A stretch of 64,000 nucleotides of DNA from Dyadobacter chenwenxiniae (GTDB lineage Bacteria; Bacteroidota; Bacteroidia; Cytophagales; Spirosomataceae), in assembly GCF_022869785.1 (NCBI RefSeq), contig NZ_CP094997.1:3472001-3536000 (forward strand). The letters run 5' to 3'. The notes beneath the pieces are model-generated. The model saw only the letters and a list, made by a program, of their open reading frames with translations. It did no database searches and was not told the origin of the DNA. A program made the translations under genes and the position numbers. Shown piece by piece: positions 10,301-19,130 of the stretch (position 1 is its first letter; each line of letters begins with the position of its first letter).

Positions 10301-10418
10301 CATCGGCCTTGTGATCGTCAAAGACCTGTGCGTACTGTTGCGCATCGACATCTTCGCATCCATCAATTCAAAAAATCATACGACTGTCAGGCTGATGTTC
10401 GGGCAGGAAAAAAGATAA
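7353..10418 (+). CDS. propeller-type sensor histidine kinase
   Basis: Membrane sensor kinase of about 1020 residues. A signal peptide is followed by two-component-regulator propeller repeats (DENGLPQNSVKAVMQDKNGFYWLAT and later repeats), then a Y_Y_Y-type domain and one membrane helix (SVLALIVLALFLLVV). The cytoplasmic kinase has NHDIQTPLH with the phospho-accepting histidine, an N-box (IHNLLDNALK), DSGSGMP and GIGLVIVKDL. Unlike many relatives it carries no receiver or AraC domain, so it relies on the separate regulator at 6674. The ATG at 7353 is preferred to an in-frame TTG at 7329. The ligand is unknown; this architecture often senses glycans in Bacteroidota. Confidence 0.9.
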   Translation: MRVDLLFVSQCLLWLMLVAFCAEAHQQQDLSAYRLQHFTDENGLPQNSVKAVMQDKNGFYWLATEGGVVRFDGQKFITFDRSNLPISSNRIRGFVPALPGRNANPAYEFYGLTEDNKYIGILSNGLVTSDTAFYRKYQQTDPFAGKNIRHNSMLGSVPEQYPNYPMDEHYFAISDSQTFYIWKQNTVSCYKNGKLSYKSTGPYKDFFLIGTYPYAIDSEGNIIKITPRPTRNVQYPNGDIIYNKQYSKVKADFKLYWNNVAKCAFLYLNNCFYTLEESGNGQLTTKLILKDYDFADLDIVAAHYNRSTGALLLGSVTKGLFLIKNKNFQTLQLVSKDADNAYYAQKPAGMRSVITGQGYQLGLNVTGSKVIASRVSTFMEDFGYKFAITMNPDSSFWFGIDYDLFRLDKTGKKVLMRFKLKDRSRAFFIDKKHRLWIGTEHDALYKMEESGGKHHVKFVVRAPFGGVSIIGQGVADTLLIGGTKGVFKFSVRTGAVQKLTKLNNMNIRSFYTTADGTWITTYGNGIFLLTDNKLIHFPLDRDRFLLTAHCITEDEKGFFWINTNRGLFQVAKQQLLDYARDSKNLVYYLYYDRSQGFATNEFNGGCQPCSVKLANGIVSLPSMEGLVWFTPDKIMAELPDRDIFISSTNLDGKEIQVKDTLRIPRDFEQLRLQVSTPYLGHAKNIQMHYSLSGENRDAKWFPVNADLIITIPKMSYGNYKLVVRKANGFKTNDYNYKTILLNIPPAWYETWWFRSVLALIVLALFLLVVKWRTGYLVKKERKDNMMRHYRVISQIVAAVNHDIQTPLHYIGYSLRHINAYLHKQENGNPLITRMSDESLNTSERIGTLTKNLLDYIKIQNKSSSSRTQMGNVDAREMVSGISDLFSAIAGFKGVIIKNEVEPGLEVWSDPNLLSIVIHNLLDNALKISASEIIISSNIIAGKKQIVIEDSGSGMPEDLRKWLNKSYRSYEEWLKISLYPEQKGIGLVIVKDLCVLLRIDIFASINSKNHTTVRLMFGQEKR

Positions 10419-10437
10419 TAAAAAACCGGTAAAGCTA

Positions 10438-10468
10438 TTGTGAAGTTAGTTTACAATAAGTATTTTTG
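10438..10468 (+). promoter_or_regulatory. Bacteroidetes-type promoter for the small-gene pair
   Basis: A TTG at 10438-10440, a 20-base spacer and TATTTTTG at 10461-10468 fit the Bacteroidetes sigma consensus. Transcription would begin near 10475. This places the upstream GTG at 10440 inside the promoter and supports the ATG at 10503 as the true start of the first gene. Confidence 0.5.
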
Positions 10469-10502
10469 CGATTATACACACCTATCGCATCTGCATTTTT
10501 TC

Positions 10503-10673
10503 ATGAGTAAAAATAGACGAGAGAAGTTAATAGAAGAACTTGAAAATGCTTTGGAAGAAAATGAGAGGGCTTTGATAGATACACCTTACGGGATGAGTCA
10601 GGAAAAATATCTTGAATTGATCGAAATGGTAAAAGCGATGCGGGCGAGTTTGGAGATAATTAAAAAGATGTAA
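10503..10673 (+). CDS. 56-residue acidic coiled-coil-like protein, unknown function
   Basis: A small, highly charged protein (start MSKNRREKLIEELENALEEN) that should be entirely helical; I do not recognise a family. The ATG at 10503 is chosen because the alternative GTG at 10440 overlaps a good promoter. The next gene starts one base after its stop codon, so the two are almost certainly translated from one mRNA and may act together. Confidence 0.55.
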   Translation: MSKNRREKLIEELENALEENERALIDTPYGMSQEKYLELIEMVKAMRASLEIIKKM

Positions 10674-10674
10674 T

Positions 10675-10995
10675 ATGGAGACGTTAGAGAGAAACTTTAC
10701 TGTTACAGAAATTGAGAATAATGTTTTGGCTATGCAGCAAAAACTTATGCAGCTGACCCAAAGCAAGCTGGTAATTATGGGCAACGAATATCATTTGTGG
10801 GAATGGATTACATTATCGGATTACTCCAAAAAATATAACATCAAAATCCCCAGGCTTCTCAATTGGATTGTAAGAGGCGTAATTCCAAACGATTCTGTAA
10901 TCGTTGTCCCCGAACTTAATCATTTAAAATTGATAAAGAATCAACAGTATGAGGCGCGAAGCTACCCGCCGCGGGAAGTAAAAAATAAACATTAA
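10675..10995 (+). CDS. small helix-turn-helix-like protein
   Basis: A 106-residue protein. The N-terminal half is helical (LAMQQKLMQLTQ). The second half, WITLSDYSKKYNIKIPRLLN followed by a tryptophan and RGVIP, resembles the first helices of MerR or excisionase-like DNA-binding domains seen in small Bacteroidota proteins. DNA binding is inferred from that resemblance only. It follows the 56-residue gene with a one-base gap. Confidence 0.55.
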   Translation: METLERNFTVTEIENNVLAMQQKLMQLTQSKLVIMGNEYHLWEWITLSDYSKKYNIKIPRLLNWIVRGVIPNDSVIVVPELNHLKLIKNQQYEARSYPPREVKNKH

Positions 10996-10996
10996 T

Positions 10997-11030
10997 TTGC
11001 TGCTTTGCTAAGACCATAGCAAGGAAGCAA
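10997..11030. terminator. hairpin between convergent genes
   Basis: TTGCT..TTGCTA pairs with TAGCAA..AGCAA around a six-base loop, with a three-base internal mismatch. It sits between the stop codons of two convergent genes. There is no long T-run, so intrinsic termination is uncertain. Confidence 0.4.
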
Positions 11031-11067
11031 CAGTTCATTTGCAATATTTCAGGCTATAAACGCCATC

Positions 11068-13884
11068 TTAAATCAACTTCTCAACTGTAATCGGCAACTC
11101 CCTGACACGCTTGCCTGTGGCGTGAAATACCGCATTGGCAACAGCAGCGGCTACGCCGACAATGGCGATTTCACCCAAGCCTTTGGAACCGATCGGATTG
11201 ACCAGCATATCCGGTTTGTCTATATAAATCACGTCAATTTGAGGCGTATCGGTGTGAACGGGGATGTGATAGCTGGCTAAGTCAGTAGTAATGTAACGAC
11301 CATAACGGTGATCCATGACGGAGGCTTCCATCAGCGCCATTCCAATGCCGCCCACCACGCCGCCGATGGATTGACTTCTTGCAGATTTGTAATTTATAAT
11401 TTTGCCAACGTCCGCGCAAGTCACCACACGCTTTACCCGCACCTCGCCGGTAACCGGATTTACATGGACTTCAACGAAATGACATCCAAAGGAATACATG
11501 GAATATTGATCGCGCTCCTGGCCGGATTTCGACTCTTCGGTAACTTCAAGCTGCGGTAAATTGTGGTATTTCAAAATGTCCGTATACGCAATGTCTTTTG
11601 AAGCAGAATCCGGCATTGCGGCGGCTAATTCTGTTAATTTCTTTTTTAACGCTTCACAGGCAACATGCACTGCGGAGCCAACGCTTGGGATGGTTGAAGA
11701 ACCATTTTGCCCCGGCGCTTCGGGAAGACTGGAATCGCCCAGGTCAAACCGGATTTTTTTCGGACTTATCCCTAACACTTTTGCTGCAATCCGGGTCATG
11801 GCTGTCCCGGTTCCCGGACCGATGTCCATCGTGGCGCTTTGCACGATTACTAAGCCATTTGCGAGCATAATGGCCTTTGCTTTACTCGGATGCCGGTGGA
11901 AGCCATACAAGCTGGATGCCATGCCATAGCCGATAAGCATGTTGTCTTTCTGCATGGAGCGGGGTTCCAATGGATAATTTTTCCAGCCAAACTTCTCCGC
12001 GCCGAATTCATAACATTCCCTGAGCCCCTTGGCCGACCAGGGTAAATTCCGTTCCGGATCACTTTCGGCATAATTACGCAAGCGTATTTCCAGCGGATCC
12101 ATTTTCAGTGCATAAGCCAGTTCGTCTAACGCAGATTCGAGCGCGAACATACCGGTTGCATCACCAGGGCCACGCATCCAGGTGGGCGTGTTCACGTCGA
12201 GACTGAGCAACTTATATTTCGTGGACACATTCGGGCAGGCATACATGGAGCGGGAAGCCAGGATGGTTCGTTCCAAATGCTCTTCATAAGCCGAAGTCTG
12301 CCCGGTTCCTTCGTGCGTGATAGCCGAAAGCAAGCCGCTCTCATCAGCACTCAAAGCAATTTTCTGAACTGTATAGGGCCTGTAACCAACGGACGTAAAC
12401 ATTAACTCCCGTCCCAGAACCAGCTTCACTGGCCTGTTCAATTTTTTCGCGGCCAGCACAGCCGCCACCGTATGAGGCCATACGCGGATTCCCGATCCAA
12501 ATGCTCCGCCGATAAACTTCGCATTTACCTTCACATTTTCCCGGGGCAGCTTGAAAGCCTGCGCCAGATTACCCTGTGCAGACTTAACCCCCTGATTTTT
12601 ATCGTAGACCGTTAATTTGTCCGCTCCTTCCCAAACCGCAATGATTGCATGCGGCTCCATCGGCTGATGATGCTGGTTCGGGATTGTGTAAGTGGCTTCG
12701 ATTTTTACCTTCGCATCCGTGATGACGTCGGGATTTCCTCTTATGTAATCTTGAAATGGGGAATTTTTGTTTTTTTGAACGCCCTGGGCAATAGCAGCTT
12801 GCTGCATATTTTCTTCAAAATTGGTGCGATGCGCTTCCACTTCGTAAGCAATCTTTACAAGCGAGGCAGCGTGACTAGCCTGTTCCCACGTCTCGGCGAC
12901 AACCATCGCAACCGGCTGACCATTGAAATAAATCAGGTTATCATAAAATACCCGGAATGCGGTGCCTGTGCTTGCCCGCTCCGCAGGTTGTCTGGGTTCT
13001 CCATAACCAGGAACGCCGGGAGAATTCAAATGACTGATCACGGCAAGAACACCAGGAGCGGCTACTGCGGCTTTTGAATCGATATTTGAAATATATCCTT
13101 TTGTGATTGTGCTCGTAATCAGCACCGCATGCGCCAAATTATCAAAGGCGTATTCTGCCGAATAAGTAGCAGTTCCCCTCACCTTAACCCGTCCATCAAC
13201 GCGATCGAGTGACATTTCCGGCTCAGAAGCATCGCCAGGTGGCTTAGCATTACCGTTTTTGACCTCCATAATGGCATTCACAATGTTCGGGTAGGCGCCG
13301 CAGCGGCATAGGTTACCGCTCATATATTCCTGGATTTCTGTTGCTGATCGGGCATGGCCTTCGCGTATACAAGCAACCGCCGACATAATCTGACCGGGCG
13401 TACAGTAACCGCATTGGAAACTATCATGCTTGATAAAAGCCTCCTGAATCGCATGAAGCTCATTTTCATTACCCAAACCCTCAATCGTTGTTATCTTTTT
13501 ACCCTGCTGCATAACGGCGAAACTCAGGCAGGATAGCTCGCGTTGCCCGTCTATATGAATGGTGCAGGCGCCACATTGACCAAAATCACAACCTTTTTTC
13601 GTGCCGGTAAGCAACAATTTCTCGCGCAGCAGGTCAAGCGTGGTCATACGCGGGTCCACGGTTAAGCGCTTTTTTTTGCCGTTTACATGTAAAGTAATTT
13701 TGACTTTTTCCGCATTTCCAACAGGCAAGTCCGGTTCGGTTGCCGCCTGTGTAAAGGAAGCAGGCATCCATGTCAGCCCGGCAATGGCCATCGACTTTTT
13801 CAGGAAACGACGGCGATCTTCGTGCGCCAGATTGAAAAAATAATGGTCGTCCGGTTCCTCGCCGTCCGCGTTCTTGTTTGTCAT
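11068..13884 (-). CDS. exported xanthine dehydrogenase-family oxidase, fused FeS-molybdopterin subunits without FAD domain
   Basis: Molybdenum hydroxylase of about 938 residues. A twin-arginine signal (RRRFLKKSMAIAG) sends it to the periplasm already folded. It is followed by a 2Fe-2S module with GCDFGQCGAC plus the distal cysteine, and a second cluster module with CGYCTPGQ and NLCRCG. After a linker of about 20 residues comes the whole molybdopterin-binding region, including GGAFGSG and the catalytic-glutamate motif KGLGEIAIVG. In PaoABC-type enzymes these modules are separate subunits with an FAD subunit between them. Here that part is absent and none is encoded nearby, as in isoquinoline-oxidase-type enzymes. 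The ATG at 13884 is preferred to 13923. Substrate, probably an aldehyde or N-heterocycle, is unknown. Confidence 0.85.
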   Translation of the reverse strand: MTNKNADGEEPDDHYFFNLAHEDRRRFLKKSMAIAGLTWMPASFTQAATEPDLPVGNAEKVKITLHVNGKKKRLTVDPRMTTLDLLREKLLLTGTKKGCDFGQCGACTIHIDGQRELSCLSFAVMQQGKKITTIEGLGNENELHAIQEAFIKHDSFQCGYCTPGQIMSAVACIREGHARSATEIQEYMSGNLCRCGAYPNIVNAIMEVKNGNAKPPGDASEPEMSLDRVDGRVKVRGTATYSAEYAFDNLAHAVLITSTITKGYISNIDSKAAVAAPGVLAVISHLNSPGVPGYGEPRQPAERASTGTAFRVFYDNLIYFNGQPVAMVVAETWEQASHAASLVKIAYEVEAHRTNFEENMQQAAIAQGVQKNKNSPFQDYIRGNPDVITDAKVKIEATYTIPNQHHQPMEPHAIIAVWEGADKLTVYDKNQGVKSAQGNLAQAFKLPRENVKVNAKFIGGAFGSGIRVWPHTVAAVLAAKKLNRPVKLVLGRELMFTSVGYRPYTVQKIALSADESGLLSAITHEGTGQTSAYEEHLERTILASRSMYACPNVSTKYKLLSLDVNTPTWMRGPGDATGMFALESALDELAYALKMDPLEIRLRNYAESDPERNLPWSAKGLRECYEFGAEKFGWKNYPLEPRSMQKDNMLIGYGMASSLYGFHRHPSKAKAIMLANGLVIVQSATMDIGPGTGTAMTRIAAKVLGISPKKIRFDLGDSSLPEAPGQNGSSTIPSVGSAVHVACEALKKKLTELAAAMPDSASKDIAYTDILKYHNLPQLEVTEESKSGQERDQYSMYSFGCHFVEVHVNPVTGEVRVKRVVTCADVGKIINYKSARSQSIGGVVGGIGMALMEASVMDHRYGRYITTDLASYHIPVHTDTPQIDVIYIDKPDMLVNPIGSKGLGEIAIVGVAAAVANAVFHATGKRVRELPITVEKLI

Positions 13885-13963
13885 ATCATTTCGAAATAAT
13901 ATAATTCCAATAAGCCCTCCCAACCAGGAAGTCTACCCATTGTCTCCGAACGCAGATTAATGT

Positions 13964-14881
13964 TTAACGTGCCGTCGCGAGCACTTCCCGGATAAGCGTC
14001 CAGCGTATTTCGGGGTAACGGTCATTGTCCAGCGGATTGAGTTTTGGTTTGCCACTCAGCATATTATGCAGATACTGCATTCCCTGCCAAGGCGGGAAAA
14101 CTTCGTCGTTTTTAGGAGATAAGGAGCGCGTAATCCGGATCATTAACCCAAGAAATCCCAAACTGCCCGCCCGCAATGTCCCGAACTTCTCTCCGGTCAC
14201 CTCAGCAGCGGCTTTTTGAATGTCACGGATCGTTGCAACCTCTCCGGCGATGCGCAGAATACGCGGTGTTGCGGAATCCAGCGCAGCGGCAGCCGTGTAA
14301 GCCGCAGTATCCCGCATCGTTGTAAAATCCATGGGCTGATCAGCGTCTCCCCAGTACAGCACCCGTTTGATTTTAAACAAAACCACTGGCGCCTGGCCGG
14401 TCAGCAAGTCGGTGAACATGCCGTTGAGAATGGAAGTGGGTGTTATCGGTGCATTATTTAGCCTCGTACTGAACTCGCGGCGCAGATCGAGGTTTCGGTT
14501 GCTGCCTTCCGGTAATCTGGTAAAGTCAATGCTGTAATCGGACGGAATAAAGCGCGGCACACCTGCTTCAACGGCTGCATTCAGCAAACGGGTTTGCGTT
14601 TCCACGATCACATCCCGAAGCCCTGACAATGCCGAAACCACGCAGGTCCCGCCTGAACAGGCTCTGGTAAGCTCGGATACACTGTTGAAATCCACCTCAA
14701 TAACCTCTGCCCCCAAGCGCCGCAGCTCAGGAATGCGCGCATTAGCACTTCCTTTTCTGACCAGGGCCTTTACGGTGGCGCCGCGTCGGATTACAAAGCC
14801 TGCGATAAGGAAACCCAATTCGCCTGTTGCGCCTGCCAGAATAATGGTCCCGGTTTGGGGCGTCTGCGTAAAGTCTGTCAT
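13964..14881 (-). CDS. NmrA-like NAD(P)-dependent reductase
   Basis: Rossmann-fold protein of 305 residues of the NmrA/isoflavone-reductase group of atypical short-chain dehydrogenases. The N-terminal dinucleotide-binding loop reads ILAGATGELGFLIA, a GxxGxxG pattern. An ALVRKGSAN segment follows, which in this group often selects NADPH. A conserved region after FIPSDYSID lies over the active site. It is probably cytoplasmic. Its stop lies 80 bases upstream of the molybdenum oxidase start on the same strand, so coexpression is plausible. Whether it acts on the oxidase's substrate is unknown. Confidence 0.82.
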   Translation of the reverse strand: MTDFTQTPQTGTIILAGATGELGFLIAGFVIRRGATVKALVRKGSANARIPELRRLGAEVIEVDFNSVSELTRACSGGTCVVSALSGLRDVIVETQTRLLNAAVEAGVPRFIPSDYSIDFTRLPEGSNRNLDLRREFSTRLNNAPITPTSILNGMFTDLLTGQAPVVLFKIKRVLYWGDADQPMDFTTMRDTAAYTAAAALDSATPRILRIAGEVATIRDIQKAAAEVTGEKFGTLRAGSLGFLGLMIRITRSLSPKNDEVFPPWQGMQYLHNMLSGKPKLNPLDNDRYPEIRWTLIREVLATAR

Positions 14882-14937
14882 GATGGTGATTTAGATGTGG
14901 GAGAGAAAGTACAACAATTGTACCCATACCCATTTCA

Positions 14938-15348
14938 TCACCTCAAAGGATCAACACACTCCATAAGCTCACGTCCGGAAATCTCCTTGGCAGCGGTGTC
15001 AAACCCGGTTACACCTTTGAATTCCAATGCAGACAAACTTCCGCTGCCTTTGCTTTCGAATGAAACCGTGGACCGGGGCTTGCCTATGTTGAATGTCCTG
15101 GAACCTTTCTCGGGATATGCCCCGGCAAGTGTTCGCAACACTTCTTCACTGCTGAATTCGAGTGACTTAAATGTAAATCTGTTGTAATCGCCATCCCAGC
15201 TCAGGTAGAGCAGGAAGCGTTGTTGCGGAGCAATTTCAAAATAAAAATTGAAGCGCCGCTGATTGGCAAAAGCGCTTGAAAGTTGCAATTCGCTGGATTC
15301 AGGAAAATATGCTTTAATCTCGTCTCGCAAATAATTGAGTACGTCCAT
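14938..15348 (-). CDS. hypothetical cytoplasmic protein
   Basis: I do not recognise this roughly 136-residue protein. It begins MDVLNYLRDEIKAYFPES and continues with alternating strands and aromatic residues (RRFNFYFEIAPQQRFLLYLS), suggesting a small alpha/beta domain. No signal peptide is present. The ATG at 15348 is preferred to the in-frame ATG at 15447 because a clear promoter lies between them. It is the first gene of a same-strand run with the NmrA-like reductase and the molybdenum oxidase (gaps of 56 and 80 bases). Confidence 0.55.
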   Translation of the reverse strand: MDVLNYLRDEIKAYFPESSELQLSSAFANQRRFNFYFEIAPQQRFLLYLSWDGDYNRFTFKSLEFSSEEVLRTLAGAYPEKGSRTFNIGKPRSTVSFESKGSGSLSALEFKGVTGFDTAAKEISGRELMECVDPLR

Positions 15349-15389
15349 ACTTATGCTCGGAGTTACAGTTTTTTGATTTGCGGCTAAAA

Positions 15390-15422
15390 CAAATATATTA
15401 AGTGAGGATATAAGTTTCCAAA
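15390..15422 (-). promoter_or_regulatory. Bacteroidetes-type promoter for the minus-strand three-gene cluster
   Basis: On the minus strand TTTG (15422-15419) is followed after 21 bases by a perfect TATATTTG (15397-15390). It lies about 40 bases upstream of the ATG at 15348 and could drive the hypothetical gene, the NmrA-like reductase and the oxidase. Confidence 0.5.
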
Positions 15423-15624
15423 TTCCCCGCGCAAAGTCGTTTTGCATTTATGCAATCAATGTCTTTTCTTTGGAAAAAAATTGAACGCCTCTGTTACTTT
15501 TTATTTCTAAAAGGCCGACTACTTCGCCTGGAATTGTATAACAACCGCCACCTTACTCAGGCGGATCAGATTTCAATTGTCTTAATTGAATCAGTTTTAT
15601 TGTTATCCAAATCAAAATAAATCA

Positions 15625-16149
15625 ATGTTTTATATCGAATCCATGCGGTTGAGGTTAATCCCTCTAACGCATCAGCTTTTGCAGCAATATCATACCAGCA
15701 GGCCCGAAATGGAGTCTGCATTAGGCCTGAATCATTCAGAAATAAAGATTGATCCGCTTTATGTAACTGAGATTGAGGACGCACTGGTCAATTTCTGGTT
15801 ACCCAAAACATTGGCATTTCCAGAACGCTATCAATGGTTTACCAGCTGGGAAATTGTCCTAAAAAGCGACAATATATCCGTAGGGGGCATCGGTTTTAAC
15901 GGTTTGCCGAACGAAAAAAAGGAAGCTGAGATCGGTTATATGATCTACGAAAATCAGCAGGGGAAAGGCTATGCTACCGAAGCATTGCAGGCAATGGCAA
16001 ACTGGGCTTTTACGCATGAAGAAGTAGAGACAGTAGTGGTCCAAACAGCTGCGGACAATATTCCATCCAGGAAAATTCTGGATAAAAACGGTTTCGTTTT
16101 GGCCGGAGAGTCAGAGAATATTCTTACCTACAAACTGGTCAGATCATAG
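15625..16149 (+). CDS. GNAT-family N-acetyltransferase, RimJ/RimL-like
   Basis: Acetyl-CoA-dependent acetyltransferase of 174 residues. The N-terminus (MRLRLIPLTHQLLQQY) is typical of the RimJ/RimL type. The acetyl-CoA loop is in EIGYMIYENQQGKGYATEAL, and the C-terminus has the usual NIPSRKILDKNGF segment. The ATG at 15625 is preferred to a TTG at 15586. Substrate is unknown; relatives acetylate ribosomal protein N-termini or small amines. A strong intrinsic terminator follows directly. Confidence 0.85.
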   Translation: MFYIESMRLRLIPLTHQLLQQYHTSRPEMESALGLNHSEIKIDPLYVTEIEDALVNFWLPKTLAFPERYQWFTSWEIVLKSDNISVGGIGFNGLPNEKKEAEIGYMIYENQQGKGYATEALQAMANWAFTHEEVETVVVQTAADNIPSRKILDKNGFVLAGESENILTYKLVRS

Positions 16150-16155
16150 TTATAC

Positions 16156-16197
16156 ATTCATAGAGCCGCCTTCCGGGCTGCTCTATGAATTTTTTTG
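16156..16197 (+). terminator. intrinsic terminator after the acetyltransferase
   Basis: A perfect 11-base inverted repeat (ATTCATAGAGC at 16156-16166 with GCTCTATGAAT at 16180-16190) is followed directly by a run of T. It lies just after the stop codon at 16149. Confidence 0.85.
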
Positions 16198-16318
16198 TTG
16201 CATTAATTTACAGGCCTATCATTTTTATCTCGTCGATACATTGCCATTCCAATGTCGTAACGTATTCAAAATGAGCCGGACAGGGGCTTACCCGAACCTG
16301 CCAGCCGCATTTTCAAAG

Positions 16319-19102
16319 CTATTTTTTCAGTGATTTGATATACAAAATCACCGATTCAATGTCCGGATCTGTAAGAATGCCCACGAACGAGGGCATTTCT
16401 TCATTGTAACCTTTTACGATTTTGTCTCCTGGTTTCAGAATGGATTCACGGATGTACTTTTCGTCAGCAGTAGTTGTCGTGCCATCTTCGAAAACGCGTT
16501 TGGAACCATACAAATTCTGGAACGGCGGACCGTACATGCCATCCGTTTTCAATCCTTCGGAATGACAGCCGGCACACGCCATTTTTTGAAAAATCTCCCT
16601 GCCGTGATCCGCAGAAACCACAACTGCTTTCTCGGGAACTGCCGTAACATCCGGTTTCTTCACATTCAAAAGTGCCAGATCAACATGGCTGAACCCGTAA
16701 GGTTTCAAATCCATATCTTCCGCTTTATTGACTGTAAACCAAAAGCTGTCGTTCATTTTTTTGCCATCAGCCGCAACCAGTTTATAAGCAATTTCCATTT
16801 GCATTACTTCGGCCATTTCGGGCACCAGTAACAGCACTTTTTTACGATCCGCAGACAAGTAAGATGCAACAGCCGACATGATTTCCTCACCCGAAGTGCC
16901 ATCCATTTTAAAGTGTCCCGAACCATATTCCTCGGTGCGCTGGTAATTCCACCTTTTCACTGCAAAATTGGCTGGGTTAGCGGCCGTTTGCGCATCCAGT
17001 TCTGCATCAAAACCGAGTATAACCCCCTGTTTTCCAGCTGTGAACCGATTGGGCATATAACTAGGCTTACCCGTGTAACGCAACCGAAGCAATGCGCTGA
17101 TCCCCGTCGAAGTTGAACCCCACAAATTAAATCCTGCCACATAAAGCTGCCCGTCGGCCGGGTTCATAATCCCCTTGGAAGTTGGGGCTGGATAATCAGC
17201 ATGGATGACCGAAACGCCGCCCTGAACCACACTCGCAGCACTGTCAATCAAAACCCTGAACAAACCTGGTCTGCCAAATGAAAAATGGATCAGACTGCCG
17301 TTTAGCGGACCCATTTTATCCCCGGTAATCCATGCCTGACTAATGGCCGAGCGATCCACTCTGTGCGGAATCCAAGTCAACGGCGGCGCTATTTCCGGAT
17401 TATCTGAGCGGTGCATGGTGGGCGGGACGCCGTAATAATCGCCTTTTTTGATCAAATAAATCGGCGTAGACGGAACAAAATTCCCCTGCTGATCGGAAGC
17501 AGTTAAAATGCCTTTTTCAGGATGAATGCCCAGATAAGGACCTCGCAAACCCGTTGCGATCACCTCGGATTTCAACCCGTCCAGGCTGATTTTTAAAATA
17601 GCCCCATTCTGACTGGATCCTGATCTGAACCCCTTTCCCGTCTTGGCAGTCATCCCCGGCCCATTGTCCAGGCTGCCTCCTTTTGCAATGTAAAAACTCC
17701 CATCCGGAGCGGTCACCATATCTGCCGCCCATTCTCTCGATTCCGCCGACTGCTCCATCACATTGGAAAAATTCTCATAAAAATCCGCGACGCCGTCATG
17801 ATTAAGATCGTGCAATTTCACAATGCCTTCTCTTCCAAAAACATAAACCTTTTCGTTCACAATTTCAATGCTCATCGGCTCGTGAAAACCAGAAGCAAAC
17901 CGCGTCCATTTCAGATTTTGCAGGTTTTTATCAATTCCGTCGATCATCCAAACATCGCCCTCAAATGTTACCACGCTGGCCCGTCCGTCTTTGAAAAACG
18001 CAATATCTGCCACCCGCACATTACGCTTCCAGGGATTTGGCAAAGGCAGTGTGAGCTGGTCCGTCACAAATGCGGCCGTGTCGGGCGCGATTTCCCCTTT
18101 GGTTACCACCGTTTCTTTCCATAGCGCAGGACCGCCTTTTTTGTAATCGGGCATGGTAACCTTTGCTCTTTTGCAATAATTTTCAAATGCTTTTTTTAAT
18201 CTGGCGGGCCCTTTCCAGACCACAACTGTCTCTTCGACTAATGTTTGAGAAGCTGGAACTTTCACCGTTACAAACTGATTGCCAGCAATTTCGGGCTGTA
18301 ATGAACCGCTTTTGCCCACAATACTAACTGCTGTAACTGTATCCTTATTTGCACCCTGATATATAAAGGCGATCTTGCCCTTTAACTCCGAACCCGTTGC
18401 ATTACGCACTTCGGCAGCCGTCAGGAAAATATCTTTCGAATTGTTTTCAAATTGAAATGCTCTGGTGAAAACGGTTTGATCCTCAAATTTAGCGCTCCCC
18501 GGTAACTCCGCCACATTAGCAGCACCAACAGAATAATTGAGAACAGCCTGATTTCCATACACATAAAGGCCTTTCCAGCGTCCTTGCTCAGCAGGCATTG
18601 GTGCCCAGGTAGGTTGTTTGATCTCATTGATTTTGGATAAATCTCCTGAAAAGGGTTTTTCCAATGTCCAGCCCGGATAAAGACCTGTTGCTATTTTCGC
18701 ATCACCCGTGAGCGAGGCGATTTTGTTATTTTTATTAAAAAAGTCCTTATAAGAGATCTGCGCCATCAAAACCATCGGCAAATACTTCCCTGTCCACGCC
18801 ACCGACCAACGCAAAAGATCCGTATCAAAACAAGCATAGGCATCGCCCCCAAGCTGCAAAGCCAATGTGCGCGCCGCCATATTGTCCTGCGGATAGGCCG
18901 GCCCAAGCTTGCGCGCATCGACTGACGTGGAAATGTAAGGGAAACCTGCCTCTATAAACGTACCAAGTTCAAGGGAATCTTTGTAATTTGAAACAACTGT
19001 TTTGTTATCCGTGTAGCCGGTCAGAAAAATAGATCCTACTGTCAAAATACACATCCAGACTGTTCCGGGGTGTTTACGGAAATACTTGAAAATAATGAGC
19101 AT
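16319..19102 (-). CDS. large exported c-type cytochrome with propeller-like region
   Basis: A 927-residue extracytoplasmic protein. An N-terminal membrane/signal segment (TVWMCILTVGSIFLTGY) precedes a region that looks like the DUF6797 type found in large cytochromes. A six-bladed-propeller-like region follows, with repeats such as FASGFHEPMSIEIVNEKVYV and LRGPYLGIHPEKGI, similar to quinoprotein glucose-dehydrogenase-like domains. The C-terminal cytochrome c domain binds heme through CAGCH (cysteines 843 and 846, histidine 847), with a likely axial methionine in NEEMPSF. It probably oxidises a substrate or receives electrons in the periplasm; the substrate is unknown. It stands alone, with its own promoter. 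Confidence 0.82.
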   Translation of the reverse strand: MLIIFKYFRKHPGTVWMCILTVGSIFLTGYTDNKTVVSNYKDSLELGTFIEAGFPYISTSVDARKLGPAYPQDNMAARTLALQLGGDAYACFDTDLLRWSVAWTGKYLPMVLMAQISYKDFFNKNNKIASLTGDAKIATGLYPGWTLEKPFSGDLSKINEIKQPTWAPMPAEQGRWKGLYVYGNQAVLNYSVGAANVAELPGSAKFEDQTVFTRAFQFENNSKDIFLTAAEVRNATGSELKGKIAFIYQGANKDTVTAVSIVGKSGSLQPEIAGNQFVTVKVPASQTLVEETVVVWKGPARLKKAFENYCKRAKVTMPDYKKGGPALWKETVVTKGEIAPDTAAFVTDQLTLPLPNPWKRNVRVADIAFFKDGRASVVTFEGDVWMIDGIDKNLQNLKWTRFASGFHEPMSIEIVNEKVYVFGREGIVKLHDLNHDGVADFYENFSNVMEQSAESREWAADMVTAPDGSFYIAKGGSLDNGPGMTAKTGKGFRSGSSQNGAILKISLDGLKSEVIATGLRGPYLGIHPEKGILTASDQQGNFVPSTPIYLIKKGDYYGVPPTMHRSDNPEIAPPLTWIPHRVDRSAISQAWITGDKMGPLNGSLIHFSFGRPGLFRVLIDSAASVVQGGVSVIHADYPAPTSKGIMNPADGQLYVAGFNLWGSTSTGISALLRLRYTGKPSYMPNRFTAGKQGVILGFDAELDAQTAANPANFAVKRWNYQRTEEYGSGHFKMDGTSGEEIMSAVASYLSADRKKVLLLVPEMAEVMQMEIAYKLVAADGKKMNDSFWFTVNKAEDMDLKPYGFSHVDLALLNVKKPDVTAVPEKAVVVSADHGREIFQKMACAGCHSEGLKTDGMYGPPFQNLYGSKRVFEDGTTTTADEKYIRESILKPGDKIVKGYNEEMPSFVGILTDPDIESVILYIKSLKK

Positions 19103-19130
19103 GGTAAATCGTATAATAAAAGAACATGTT

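Noticed and set aside
10440..10502. GTG start giving a longer small protein
   Set aside because: The GTG overlaps the -33 element of a good promoter, so the region is probably not translated.
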